A program made the translations under genes and the position numbers. The notes beneath the pieces were generated by a model. That model was not told the DNA's origin. It saw only the letters and a program-made list of their open reading frames with translations, and made no database searches. Positions 7,728 to 15,548 of a DNA stretch of 64,000 bases are shown one piece after another (position 1 is the first letter of the stretch; every line of letters begins with the position of its first letter). The stretch is from the NCBI RefSeq assembly GCF_011045195.1, contig NZ_CP049199.1:1426001-1490000 (forward strand). Direction: 5' to 3'. The stretch is from Caulobacter soli (GTDB lineage: Bacteria > Pseudomonadota > Alphaproteobacteria > Caulobacterales > Caulobacteraceae).

Positions 7728-10049
7728 CTAGACCTGCGCCAACTCCGGGAGGCGCAGGGTGAAGGTCGCCCCCTCGCCAGGCACGCTCGCGCAGGTCACG
7801 CCGCCGCCGTGCCGGGTGGCGGCGGCCTGGACGAAGGCCAGGCCCAGGCCGGCGCCGTCGACAGCCGCCGCGCCCGGCCGGTCGAAACGCTGGAAGGGGC
7901 GGAAGGCCAGCAGCGCTTCCTGACGCGTCAGGCCCGGTCCCTGGTCGGCGATGCTCAGCTCGACATAGGTGCGGCCGCCGTCCAGCACCGTGGCGCCGCG
8001 CACGACGATCACCGAGCCGTCGGGGCTGTATTTCACCGCGTTGCCGATCAGGTTGACCAGGGCGCGGGCCAGCACGCCGCGATCGCCCAGGGCCATCATC
8101 GGCGCGTCGCAGCCCTCCTGGCGGATCTCGATGTGGCGCTGGCGGCACTGGGGCCACAGCTCGTCGATCGCCTCGACCGCCACGTCGCACAGATCGACCG
8201 GCTCCATGGTCGTCTGGGTCACCTCGGCCCGGGCCAGCTGCACGAAACCGTCGGCCAGGGCCAGGGTGCGGCGAGCGCAGGCGGCCAGGCGCTCGGCGAC
8301 GTCGGCCGGCAGGTCCGGCGTGGTGGTCAGCAGGGCCAGGATCGAGGTCTGCGGCGAGCGCATGTCGTGGGTCAGCAGCTGCAGGGCCTGCTCGCGCTGG
8401 CGCATGGCGGCGGTCAGGGGCGTGATGTCGGCCAGGCGCACGATCCAGCCGGCGCTCTCGCCGGCCTCGTCGCGGCGGAACACGGTCTGGATCTGGAAGG
8501 CGCGGCCGTCGGCCAGGTGCAGGTCGATCGGATGGTCGCCGTCGCTCTCGGCCGGCCAGTTGGGCGAAAAGGTGCGGCCCAGGGGCTCCAGGGCGTTGAG
8601 GGCGTCGGCCAGGCCGCCGCCTTCCAGCACCCAGGGGCGCTGCGCCAGCAAGGCCTGGGCGGCGGCGTTGGCGGCGATCACCTGTCGCGCGGCGTCGGCC
8701 ACCAGGGTGGCGTCGGGCAGGCTGAACAGGGCGTCGGCCGCGAACCGCCGCAGGTCGTCGATCCGGGTGATGGCCGCGCCCAGGCTGAGGGCCTGGCGGG
8801 TGACGACGTCGCTCTCGAACTCCGACCCGGCCTCGGCGGCGCCCGCCGGGTCCACCGCGCGCAGGCGGTTCAGCTCGTGGCCCAGCAGGTCGTTGACCCG
8901 TCCCAGGCGCCCCCAGCCCCAGACCAGCGAGACCAGCGCCATGCCCAGGATCGCCGCCACCGGCGACAGCCACAGGTGTCCGCGGGAGAACAGGGCCGCG
9001 CTGGCGCCCAGGGCCACGGCCAGCAGCACCGCCAGCAGCAGCAGGTTGGCGCGCGGCGGCAGCACCAGCAGGCCCGCCAGCAGCAGCCACAGCAGGCTGA
9101 GGGCGAAGATCAGCCGCAGGGCCAGTCCGGCCGGCTTGATCATCATGCCGCCACGCAGGCCGTCCAGGACGCTGGCCTGCAGCTGCACGCCGGTCATGCT
9201 GGCCGCGTCGGGGGTGACCGGGGTCGGGAAGGCGGGGCCCAGGCCCGGGGCGGTCAGGCCGACGAACACCGTGTGGCCGGCGATCATCTCGGCCGGAACC
9301 TCGCCGGCCAGCACGCTGGAGAAGGCCACGTGGCGATAGCGGTCGGGCGGCCCGGCGAACGGGACCAGCAGGGTCTGGGCGTCGCCGCGGGTGGCGTCCG
9401 GGGCGTCGAACGCCTTGGTGGCGCGATGGACCACGGTTATCAGGTCGGGCGCGAGGTCGGGTCCATTGGCTTCGAACGGGGCCATGCGGCGCACCGCCCC
9501 GTCAGGATCGAACCGCACATGCACCAAGCCGACGCCCGCCGCGCCCTGGGCGATCGCGGGCAGGGGCGCGACCAGGGTCGGCGGCGCGCCGTCTTGCGAG
9601 GCAGGCTCCAGGAACTGCGGCAGATACACCTTGCCCGAACGGGCGACGGCCGCCGCCAGCGCCGCGTCGGCGACGAGGTCCTGGGAGGGCTGGCTGAACA
9701 GCACGTCGTAGACGATGGCCCTGGCGCCGGCCTGGCTGAGCCGGTCGATCATCTCGGCGTGCCGCGCCCGCGACCAGGGCCAGGCGCCCAGTTCGCGCAG
9801 GCTGCGCTCGTCGACGCTGACAATCAGGATCGACGGGTCGACCGGGCGCTCGGAGGCGCGCACCAGCCGGTCATAGAGGATGTCGTCCAGCCGCGTGGTC
9901 AGCGGGCTGGCGGTCAGGCCGGCCAGGGCCAGGCCGGTCAGGATGGCCACGACCAGCCAGCTGATCAGCCGGCGGCGGGGCGAACGCGGCGGCGAGGGCC
10001 GCAGCCGCCGGGGGAAGGGCAGGCGAACGGAACGCAGAGACGCGGGCAA
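7728..10049 (-). CDS. CHASE2-domain sensor histidine kinase
   Basis: The 773-residue inner-membrane protein starts with a TTG at 10049; no ATG or GTG precedes the first membrane helix. After helix 1 (LISWLVVAILTGLALAG) comes a periplasmic CHASE2 domain to about residue 320 (SVDERSLRELGAWPWSR, AIVYDVLFSQPS). Three more membrane helices, a PAS-like region, and a kinase core follow. The phospho-accepting histidine is H561 in LLTHDMRSPQ, the N box is NLIGNAVKYSP (666-676), and the G boxes are DQGPGL and GAGLGLAF. The gene lies three bases after the LysM-FecR gene and downstream of an OmpR-type regulator, so it is probably the sensor of that trio. The signal is unknown. Confidence 0.92.
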   Translation of the reverse strand: MPASLRSVRLPFPRRLRPSPPRSPRRRLISWLVVAILTGLALAGLTASPLTTRLDDILYDRLVRASERPVDPSILIVSVDERSLRELGAWPWSRARHAEMIDRLSQAGARAIVYDVLFSQPSQDLVADAALAAAVARSGKVYLPQFLEPASQDGAPPTLVAPLPAIAQGAAGVGLVHVRFDPDGAVRRMAPFEANGPDLAPDLITVVHRATKAFDAPDATRGDAQTLLVPFAGPPDRYRHVAFSSVLAGEVPAEMIAGHTVFVGLTAPGLGPAFPTPVTPDAASMTGVQLQASVLDGLRGGMMIKPAGLALRLIFALSLLWLLLAGLLVLPPRANLLLLAVLLAVALGASAALFSRGHLWLSPVAAILGMALVSLVWGWGRLGRVNDLLGHELNRLRAVDPAGAAEAGSEFESDVVTRQALSLGAAITRIDDLRRFAADALFSLPDATLVADAARQVIAANAAAQALLAQRPWVLEGGGLADALNALEPLGRTFSPNWPAESDGDHPIDLHLADGRAFQIQTVFRRDEAGESAGWIVRLADITPLTAAMRQREQALQLLTHDMRSPQTSILALLTTTPDLPADVAERLAACARRTLALADGFVQLARAEVTQTTMEPVDLCDVAVEAIDELWPQCRQRHIEIRQEGCDAPMMALGDRGVLARALVNLIGNAVKYSPDGSVIVVRGATVLDGGRTYVELSIADQGPGLTRQEALLAFRPFQRFDRPGAAAVDGAGLGLAFVQAAATRHGGGVTCASVPGEGATFTLRLPELAQV

Positions 10050-10052
10050 GCC

Positions 10053-11414
10053 CTAGTGTCCGATCTGCAGCGACTGCAGCGGCCCAACCTTTTCCGTGAT
10101 CGCGCCGTTCTTGAAGCGCGAGGCGGCGACCCGCCAGCTGTAGGCGCCGGGCGGCAGGTCGGTGAGGGTCAGTTGGGGTTCGGACAGGCCCGGCTGGTCG
10201 ACGATCGGGTTCGTGGCCTCGGTTCCCGAAAACAGCTGGAAGCGGAAGGTGCGCACGCCGTCGCCGGCCGCGCTCCAGCGGAACAGGAAGTTCCGGTGCT
10301 TGCCGTTCTGTTCGGCGGCCGGCGATGCGCCGGGCTCCAGCACGTCCAGGTCGCGGTCGAAGCTGTAGTCGGCGGGCAGGCCTTCCAGGCCGCCGGCGTC
10401 CAGGGCGGTCAGGCGGATGAAGTAGGTGCCGTTGTCCACGGCGCCGAACTCGGCGGCGGGCTGGCTTTGCGTCGCCTCGGCGAACAGGTCGACGAAGCCG
10501 GCGTCGCGCGACAGCTGAAGCCGGTAGGCGGTGGCTCCGGGCACGGGCTGGACGGTGAAATGGACGGTCTTGTCGCCCTGGTTCTGGCCGCCGTCGCCCA
10601 GCTTGGGCGGGGGCAGCAGGGCGACGGGCAGGCTGACGCCGGCGGGGCTGGCGGTGACGCCGAAGCCGGCGGGAACGGGCGCCCCGGTGGGCTGGATCTC
10701 GCCCAGGCCTACGCCGACGCCGCCCTTGATGACCTCGGTCTGGGCCTTGTCCGCGCTGGCGCCGACCCGGAACTCGGTGCCGCGTACGGCCGAGATCGAC
10801 ACCGGCGTGCGCACCTCGAAGCGGCCGTTCGGATTGGGGTTGGGCGTGGCCTGGATCGTCGAGCGACCCTGCTCCAGCTTGAACACCCGCTGCGGGGCGT
10901 TGGTCATCACCACGCTGCGCAGGCGCTCGACCCGCACGGCGGTGTTGGAGGGCAGGGTGACGCGCGAAGCGTCCTCCATCTCGAACGTCGCGAAGGCGCC
11001 GGGGCCGGTGATGATCCGCTGGCCTTCCTGGATGGTCATGCCTGCGCGGGCCGGGGCGCGCTGGCCATTGGTCTCGACCTCGACCTGGCCGCTGAAGGCG
11101 CTGAGCCGGGCGTCGATGGGCGTGGTCTTCAGCAGGTTGGGGTCGATGATCAGGGTCTTGCCGGTCGGCAGGCTCGTGGGCCGGCTGATCTGGTTGGCGG
11201 TCTGCACCCGGCGGTAGTCGCCCGGCTTGCGCAGATAGCTGCGGCCCAGGCCGATCAGGGTGTCGCCGCGCTGGACCACGTAGTTGACGGGCGGATCGCC
11301 GGGCGCCGGCTTGGACGCGGGCGGCTTGGCCTTTGCCGGAGGCGCAGCCACGACCGGCGTCGACGCCAGCGCCAGGGCGGCGGCGATCGCGAAAAGCGAA
11401 GGACGAAGGATCAT
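10053..11414 (-). CDS. Secreted LysM-FecR domain protein
   Basis: The protein has about 453 residues. The ATG at 11414 overlaps the response-regulator stop (ATGA) and opens a clean signal peptide (ALALASTPVVA). A LysM domain follows (YVVQRGDTLIGLGRSYL), which should bind peptidoglycan. Next is a FecR-type domain (INAVRG-like element ISAVRGTEFRV, with GQVEVETNG before it) and then two fibronectin-III-like strand-rich segments. It sits between an OmpR-type regulator and a CHASE2 kinase, a recurrent gene trio. A reasonable inference is that it senses the wall or presents a periplasmic signal to the CHASE2 domain. Confidence 0.9.
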   Translation of the reverse strand: MILRPSLFAIAAALALASTPVVAAPPAKAKPPASKPAPGDPPVNYVVQRGDTLIGLGRSYLRKPGDYRRVQTANQISRPTSLPTGKTLIIDPNLLKTTPIDARLSAFSGQVEVETNGQRAPARAGMTIQEGQRIITGPGAFATFEMEDASRVTLPSNTAVRVERLRSVVMTNAPQRVFKLEQGRSTIQATPNPNPNGRFEVRTPVSISAVRGTEFRVGASADKAQTEVIKGGVGVGLGEIQPTGAPVPAGFGVTASPAGVSLPVALLPPPKLGDGGQNQGDKTVHFTVQPVPGATAYRLQLSRDAGFVDLFAEATQSQPAAEFGAVDNGTYFIRLTALDAGGLEGLPADYSFDRDLDVLEPGASPAAEQNGKHRNFLFRWSAAGDGVRTFRFQLFSGTEATNPIVDQPGLSEPQLTLTDLPPGAYSWRVAASRFKNGAITEKVGPLQSLQIGH

Positions 11415-12130
11415 TCTGCGGCTCCAGACTCGGAGTCGACCTCCGGCTCGCAAACCTCGAGCCGATAGCCGAACCCGTAGACGGTGGTCAGTCTAAAGCC
11501 ATTCGCGGGGCGAAGGTGAAGCTTAGATCGCAGGCGCGAGACGTGAGCGTCCAGCGTGCGGGTCTCCAGGTCCGGCCGTTGACCCCAGACCCGGCGCAGC
11601 AGGTATTCGCGCGACAGAGGCCGGGCCAGGTTGTTGAACAGCAGCGCGGCCAGCTGGAATTCCTTGGGCGTCAGGGTTTCGAGGTTGTCGCCCCAGGTCA
11701 CGGACTGGGCGCCGGGGTCCAGGCGGTAGGGGCCGTGCTGCTCGACGTGCGGCGCGGCGGCTGGGCGATAGGCGCGGCGGGCCAGGGCGTTGACGCGGGC
11801 GATCAGCACCGGCGGCTGCAGCGGCTTGACGATGTAGTCGTCGGCCCCGGCGTTGAGGCCTTCGACCAGGTCCGCCTCGATCGAGCGACTGGTCAGCAGC
11901 AGCACGGGCGGGGCGGGGCTCAGCAATTCGCCGACGCGCCGCAGGGTCTCGATGCCGCTGAGCTCGGGCATGTTCCAGTCGAGGATCAGCAGGTCGAAGG
12001 TCTGGCGGCGCAACTCGGCCAGCAGCCGCTCGGGGCGGGTAAAGCTGGTGCAGTCATAGCCCGCCGGCCCCAGAAGGGCGGCGACCAGCGCGTTGTGGCT
12101 GTCGTCGTCGTCGAGCAGGGCGACTTTCAT
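11411..12130 (-). CDS. OmpR/PhoB-family response regulator
   Basis: The 239-residue protein has a receiver domain (acidic cluster LDDDD at 6-10, phosphoacceptor D51 in LILDWNMPE, LLLTSRS, and the lysine in VKPLQ). A winged-helix DNA-binding domain follows, with the family stretch LTPKEFQLAALLF and the recognition region DAHVSRLRSKL. It is the first gene of a three-gene operon with LysM-FecR and CHASE2-kinase partners and overlaps the next gene by four bases. Direct TTTACA repeats at about 12285-12301 lie upstream and could be a target. Targets are otherwise unknown. Confidence 0.93.
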   Translation of the reverse strand: MKVALLDDDDSHNALVAALLGPAGYDCTSFTRPERLLAELRRQTFDLLILDWNMPELSGIETLRRVGELLSPAPPVLLLTSRSIEADLVEGLNAGADDYIVKPLQPPVLIARVNALARRAYRPAAAPHVEQHGPYRLDPGAQSVTWGDNLETLTPKEFQLAALLFNNLARPLSREYLLRRVWGQRPDLETRTLDAHVSRLRSKLHLRPANGFRLTTVYGFGYRLEVCEPEVDSESGAAE

Positions 12131-12284
12131 GCGTTCACTTGCAACCAGAATGACTCGCGCGCTCCGCTTGGTGGGAAGCGGAGCGCGCGGCGGCGGGACG
12201 CTGTCCGGGGGGAAGGATCAATGCGGCCGTTCGCGTCAGCAGCGTATCGCGCCACGGCTCCCTCCGCTCCGGTTGTCCGGCCGA

Positions 12285-12301
12285 ATTTACAATGGTTTAC
12301 A
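12285..12301 (-). promoter_or_regulatory. Direct repeat of TTTACA, 10-base period
   Basis: TTTACA occurs at 12286-12291 and 12296-12301, one helical turn apart, in the gap upstream of the OmpR-type regulator. Tandem half-sites with this spacing are typical for OmpR/PhoB-family binding. The element is about 155 bases from the start codon, so the link is tentative. Confidence 0.25.
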
Positions 12302-12318
12302 GTCTAGTTCGAGGGCCC

Positions 12319-12939
12319 TTACCCCCCGAAGGAACGCCCGCCGCCGCCGAAGCCGCCGCGGGAGATCACCGAGCTGCGGCTCTGGACGCGGGTGGGGGCG
12401 TGCATCTCGGGCGCGTTGAAGCTGTCGGTGCGCACGCGGGTGCGGCCGGTGACGTAGTCGCGCGACAGCGGATAGCCCGAGCCGCCGTAATAGGTCCCGC
12501 CACGATCGCGATACATCGGCGCGCCGTAGTAGCCGCCGCCCATGTTGTTCAGCGCCTGGCCGACGATGAAGCCGGTCAGCAGCGGGGTGAAGAAGCTGCC
12601 GCCGTTGTTGTCGTTGCGCGGCACGCATTGCGAGACGCCGTAGCGCTCCTCGCAGCTCTGCTGGTCGCCGAACTTGGGCGCGTTGGCGGCGCTGTCCTTC
12701 TGGGCCTGGTCGTAGGCCGTTTGGCACTGCTGGGCGGTCATGTCGCCGGAGGTCTTGCAGTCGTCCAGCGAGGCGTAGGTCTTGGCGTCGACCTCGCGCG
12801 AGGCGGCCGGGGGATCGCCCCACTGGGTGGCCGTGCCGGGATCGTCGCAGGCGCTGACCGACAGCGCCGTGCCGGCCATCAGGCTGGTCAGGGCCAGGCC
12901 ACTGGAACGAAGGCGGCGGCGGGGAGTGTGATCGGTCAT
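12319..12939 (-). CDS. YjfM-like DUF1190 lipoprotein
   Basis: The 206-residue protein has an N-terminal signal with the lipobox-like SVSAC (cysteine 31). A Cys-containing central domain follows (DDCKTSGDMTAQQCQTAYDQAQ, QQSCEERYGVSQC), and the C-terminus is Gly/Tyr/Arg-rich and low in complexity, ending in GGFGGGGRSFGG. This matches the DUF1190 (YjfM/YgiB) family. It follows the DUF350 gene by eight bases. With DUF350, DUF2491, PspA, DUF2170 and the synthase-like ligase it reconstitutes the E. coli yjf cluster. Its probable place is the inner or outer membrane periplasmic face; function unknown. Confidence 0.88.
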   Translation of the reverse strand: MTDHTPRRRLRSSGLALTSLMAGTALSVSACDDPGTATQWGDPPAASREVDAKTYASLDDCKTSGDMTAQQCQTAYDQAQKDSAANAPKFGDQQSCEERYGVSQCVPRNDNNGGSFFTPLLTGFIVGQALNNMGGGYYGAPMYRDRGGTYYGGSGYPLSRDYVTGRTRVRTDSFNAPEMHAPTRVQSRSSVISRGGFGGGGRSFGG

Positions 12940-12947
12940 GTCGCGTC

Positions 12948-13358
12948 TCAAGCCGTCATGCAGGCGGCGTTGAGCACGCCGACCGCCAGGGAAATGCTCA
13001 GCAGATAGACGCCGGCGGCGATCTCGCCCTTCTCGATCCGGGCGGTGACGTCCTTCATCACCACCACGCGCACCAGGGTGAAGGCGGCGATCTGTAGCAC
13101 GCCGGCCAGGGCCGCCCAGGCGCAGAATTCCAGCAGGGTGACGGTGTTGGAAAGCGCCGAGGCCAGGGGCAACACATAGCCGACCAGGGCCCCGCCCAGG
13201 GCCAGGGCCGCGGCGACATTGCCCTCGCGGATCAGCTTGCCCTCGTTGTAGGGCGTCACCCACTGGTAGACGATCTTGAAGATCACCGTGAACAGGCCGG
13301 CGGCGACGAAGGCCACCACGAAGGCCAGGGCGCTGGCGCCAAATCCGTGCAGGTCCAT
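12948..13358 (-). CDS. DUF350 membrane protein (YjfL-like)
   Basis: The 136-residue protein has four membrane helices arranged as two similar pairs, with the loop VVMKDVTARIEKGEIAAGVYL typical of DUF350. It resides in the inner membrane. In E. coli the homologous yjfL sits between yjfK and yjfM; here the same order is kept (DUF2491 upstream, DUF1190 downstream). The role is unknown. Comparative genomics places it with PspA-type membrane-stress proteins and an ATP-grasp ligase, suggesting a membrane component of that system. Confidence 0.9.
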   Translation of the reverse strand: MDLHGFGASALAFVVAFVAAGLFTVIFKIVYQWVTPYNEGKLIREGNVAAALALGGALVGYVLPLASALSNTVTLLEFCAWAALAGVLQIAAFTLVRVVVMKDVTARIEKGEIAAGVYLLSISLAVGVLNAACMTA

Positions 13359-13378
13359 TGGTGTTCCCCCTCTTGGGC

Positions 13379-14032
13379 CTAGGCCCGGAATTCGCCGACG
13401 CTCAAGGACACGCCGATCATGATCTCGAACGACACCTCGCGCTGGCGCGTGTCCTCGTTCTCGTTCTCCTGCTGGATGGCTAGCAGAAGCTCGAGGCCGT
13501 CGCCCGGCAAATCGCGGGAGAACAGCATGCAGGTCTGGAAGATCCGCCGGTCCGGTATGCCATCGCGGTCGTCGTGCACGTCTTCCCAGAAGGTCACGGG
13601 GTCCTGGCTCTCGGCCTCGTCGCCGAACCAGTCGCGCCGGTATTCCGGTAAGCCCGGTCCGGTGAAGGTCCGCGCCCGCAGGCGCTTGGTCCAGGCCTCG
13701 TTATCGGCCGGCCCGCCCGGATAGGCGCTGGCCCAGGGGATGAAGATCGTGACCCCGGTCACGCGCTGACCTTCGCGGTCGTCGGAGGTGGCCTGAAACA
13801 TGACGTCTTCGTCGGTGTAGAACCGATGGACGAACCCGCCGTCGCGCAGTTCGACCAGGCCCTGGGCGGTGATCTCCAGCGTGTCGGTGTCGAGCGTGAA
13901 TTTCAGGTCGTCGCCCAAGCGGCGCCAGGCGAGCGTATCAAGCCAGACGGTGCGGCCTAGGGTGACGTTGCGGATCGCCGGCAGGGCCGAGACGGGAGCG
14001 TTGTCCTTGCGGCCGAAGAGCTTGCTGAACAT
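13379..14032 (-). CDS. DUF2491 protein (YjfK-like)
   Basis: The 217-residue cytoplasmic protein starts MFSKLFGRKD at 14032. An upstream ATG at 14086 would add 18 unconserved-looking residues and intrude on the divergent promoter region. It is strand-rich with many acidic and aromatic residues (GGFVHRFYTDEDVMFQ, VTFWEDVHDDRDG), as expected for DUF2491/YjfK. It heads the minus-strand arm of the cluster (DUF2491, DUF350, DUF1190) and is divergent from the DUF2170-PspA arm across 196 bases. Biochemical function unknown. Confidence 0.87.
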   Translation of the reverse strand: MFSKLFGRKDNAPVSALPAIRNVTLGRTVWLDTLAWRRLGDDLKFTLDTDTLEITAQGLVELRDGGFVHRFYTDEDVMFQATSDDREGQRVTGVTIFIPWASAYPGGPADNEAWTKRLRARTFTGPGLPEYRRDWFGDEAESQDPVTFWEDVHDDRDGIPDRRIFQTCMLFSRDLPGDGLELLLAIQQENENEDTRQREVSFEIMIGVSLSVGEFRA

Positions 14033-14228
14033 GAACGACCCGGCTTGCGAAACTCGCGTCACATGTACGACGTCGAACGATCCCACAAAAGGGGCCCCTC
14101 AAAAAGTGAGCGGGGGATTACCAACTTGTCATGCGCCTACGTAAGGTCGCGCTCTCGACGACTGGTGTTCGCCCGCCCATCTAGTATGAACAGCCACAAC
14201 CCTGGCTCGCCGAAGGAGATGACGCCCG

Positions 14229-14657
14229 ATGACGACCCCCGCCTGGACTGTTCGCTCGCTGAAGACCGCCCTGGGCGATGGTTTCAGCGACGCCATGACG
14301 GCCCGCGTGGTCGAGGGCGCCGACCCGATCCTGCTGGTGACCATGCACGATCACGGCGATCTGGAAATCTTCGTCAGCGTCAGCGACCAGCAGATCGCCG
14401 CCTCGGTGCTGCTGTGGCCGGTTGACGAGCAGGCCGACCGCCACGCCTTCAACGAGTTCCTGCTCAAGGCCCAAAAGCTTGTGCCGCTGTCGAACTTCGG
14501 CATCAGCGCCGTGAACGGCCGCGACTATTACGAGCTGTTCGGCGAACTGGCGACGACCTCGTCGCTGGACGATATCCTGATCGAACTTCGGGCCTTGGCC
14601 GAGAACGCCATCGAGGCCGCGTCCGACCTGCGCTCGTCCTTCACCCCCGCCGCCTAA
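14229..14657 (+). CDS. DUF2170 protein (YjfI-like)
   Basis: The 142-residue soluble protein opens MTTPAWTVRSLKTAL and carries a strand-rich middle (LLVTMHDHGDLEIFVSVSDQQI) and a helical end, matching DUF2170. It is the first gene of the plus-strand arm, 23 bases before the PspA-like gene, as in E. coli yjfI-yjfJ. The DUF2170 fold is reported or proposed to resemble secretion-chaperone-like alpha/beta proteins; I hold that loosely. Ribosome-binding site GAAGGAG lies upstream of the ATG. Probably a cytoplasmic partner of the PspA-like protein. Confidence 0.87.
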   Translation: MTTPAWTVRSLKTALGDGFSDAMTARVVEGADPILLVTMHDHGDLEIFVSVSDQQIAASVLLWPVDEQADRHAFNEFLLKAQKLVPLSNFGISAVNGRDYYELFGELATTSSLDDILIELRALAENAIEAASDLRSSFTPAA

Positions 14658-14680
14658 ATCACGACCCTCGGAGACCTCCA

Positions 14681-15403
14681 ATGTCCATCTGGAACAAGCT
14701 GTTCACCCTGGGTCGCGCCGGCGCGCACGAAGCCACAGCCGCCGTCGTCGACGCCAACGCCCTGCGTATCCTCGACCAGGAAATCCGCGACGCCGACGCC
14801 GCTCAAGGCAAGGCCCGTGACGATCTGGCCACGCTGGTCGCCCGCCGCCGCATCCTGGAAAAGGAAATCGCAAGCTTCCGCGACCAGGTCACGAAATACG
14901 AGGGCTCGGCCCGCGCCGCCGTCACCAAGGGCGACATGGACCTGGCTCGCCAGGTGGCCCAACGCATCGCCGACCTCGAGCAGGACATCGCCCTGAAGGA
15001 TCCGCAGGTCGCCGACATGCGCGCCGCCGAGGATCAACTGCATCAGGCCATCACCGCCACCGACCGCCGCGTCGAGACCCTGCGTCGCGAGGTCGAGGTG
15101 GTGAAGGTCAACGAGAGCGTCCAGAAGGCCCAGGCCGCCGTCACCGCGCGCGGCGCGGGCGCCGGCGCGGCGCTGGGCTCGGCCGCCGACAGCCTGGCCC
15201 GCATCAAGGAACGCCAGGCGATCCGCGGCGAGAAGATCAAGGCCGCCGGCGAACTGGAAGACCGCCGCACGGGCGCCGATCTGGACGAGAAGCTGCGCCT
15301 GGCCGGCATCCTGCCGGGGCAATCCAGCGCCGACGACGTCCTGGCCCGCCTGAGCGCGCCCGCGCCGCTGCAGATCGAGCAGAAGGACGGCAAGACCGAG
15401 TAG
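14681..15403 (+). CDS. PspA/IM30-family protein (YjfJ-like)
   Basis: The 240-residue protein is almost entirely charged, heptad-patterned helix (about residues 25-155), with an amphipathic N-terminus MSIWNKLFTLGRAGAHEA as in PspA/Vipp1/IM30. These proteins assemble on the cytoplasmic face of damaged membranes and stabilise them. Here the partner set (DUF2170, DUF2491, DUF350, DUF1190, ATP-grasp ligase) marks it as the YjfJ type rather than the classical pspABC type; no pspB/C or pspF is seen. A long inverted repeat follows the stop codon. Confidence 0.92.
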   Translation: MSIWNKLFTLGRAGAHEATAAVVDANALRILDQEIRDADAAQGKARDDLATLVARRRILEKEIASFRDQVTKYEGSARAAVTKGDMDLARQVAQRIADLEQDIALKDPQVADMRAAEDQLHQAITATDRRVETLRREVEVVKVNESVQKAQAAVTARGAGAGAALGSAADSLARIKERQAIRGEKIKAAGELEDRRTGADLDEKLRLAGILPGQSSADDVLARLSAPAPLQIEQKDGKTE

Positions 15404-15421
15404 GGCTTCGCCGCTCCTATC

Positions 15422-15529
15422 TCCGTTTCCCCGGCGAAGGCCGGGGCCCAGGTCGTAGGGCCGGGTGTCTCGGGAAAATCCTAGAAGCCACGGCTGAATC
15501 TGGGTCCCGGCCTTCGCCGGGGAAACGGA
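15422..15529. repeat. Long near-perfect inverted repeat between PspA-like and ligase genes
   Basis: Two 32-base arms, 15422-15453 and 15498-15529, are separated by 44 bases. They differ at two positions, both of which would be G-U pairs in RNA, so a full 32-pair stem could form in the plus-strand transcript. Each arm contains the core CCCCGGCGAAGGCCGGG, a sequence I know as recurring in alphaproteobacterial intergenic regions. The element ends about 20 bases before the next start codon and could limit read-through into the ligase gene. Confidence 0.75.
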
Positions 15530-15548
15530 TTCAGGGGATGACAACGCT

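Noticed and set aside
7809..11468. Very long open frame on the plus strand, over 1,200 codons
   Set aside because: It is antisense to the CHASE2 kinase and LysM-FecR genes and is Gln/Arg/Gly/Ala-rich without domains, an effect of high GC in the real genes.
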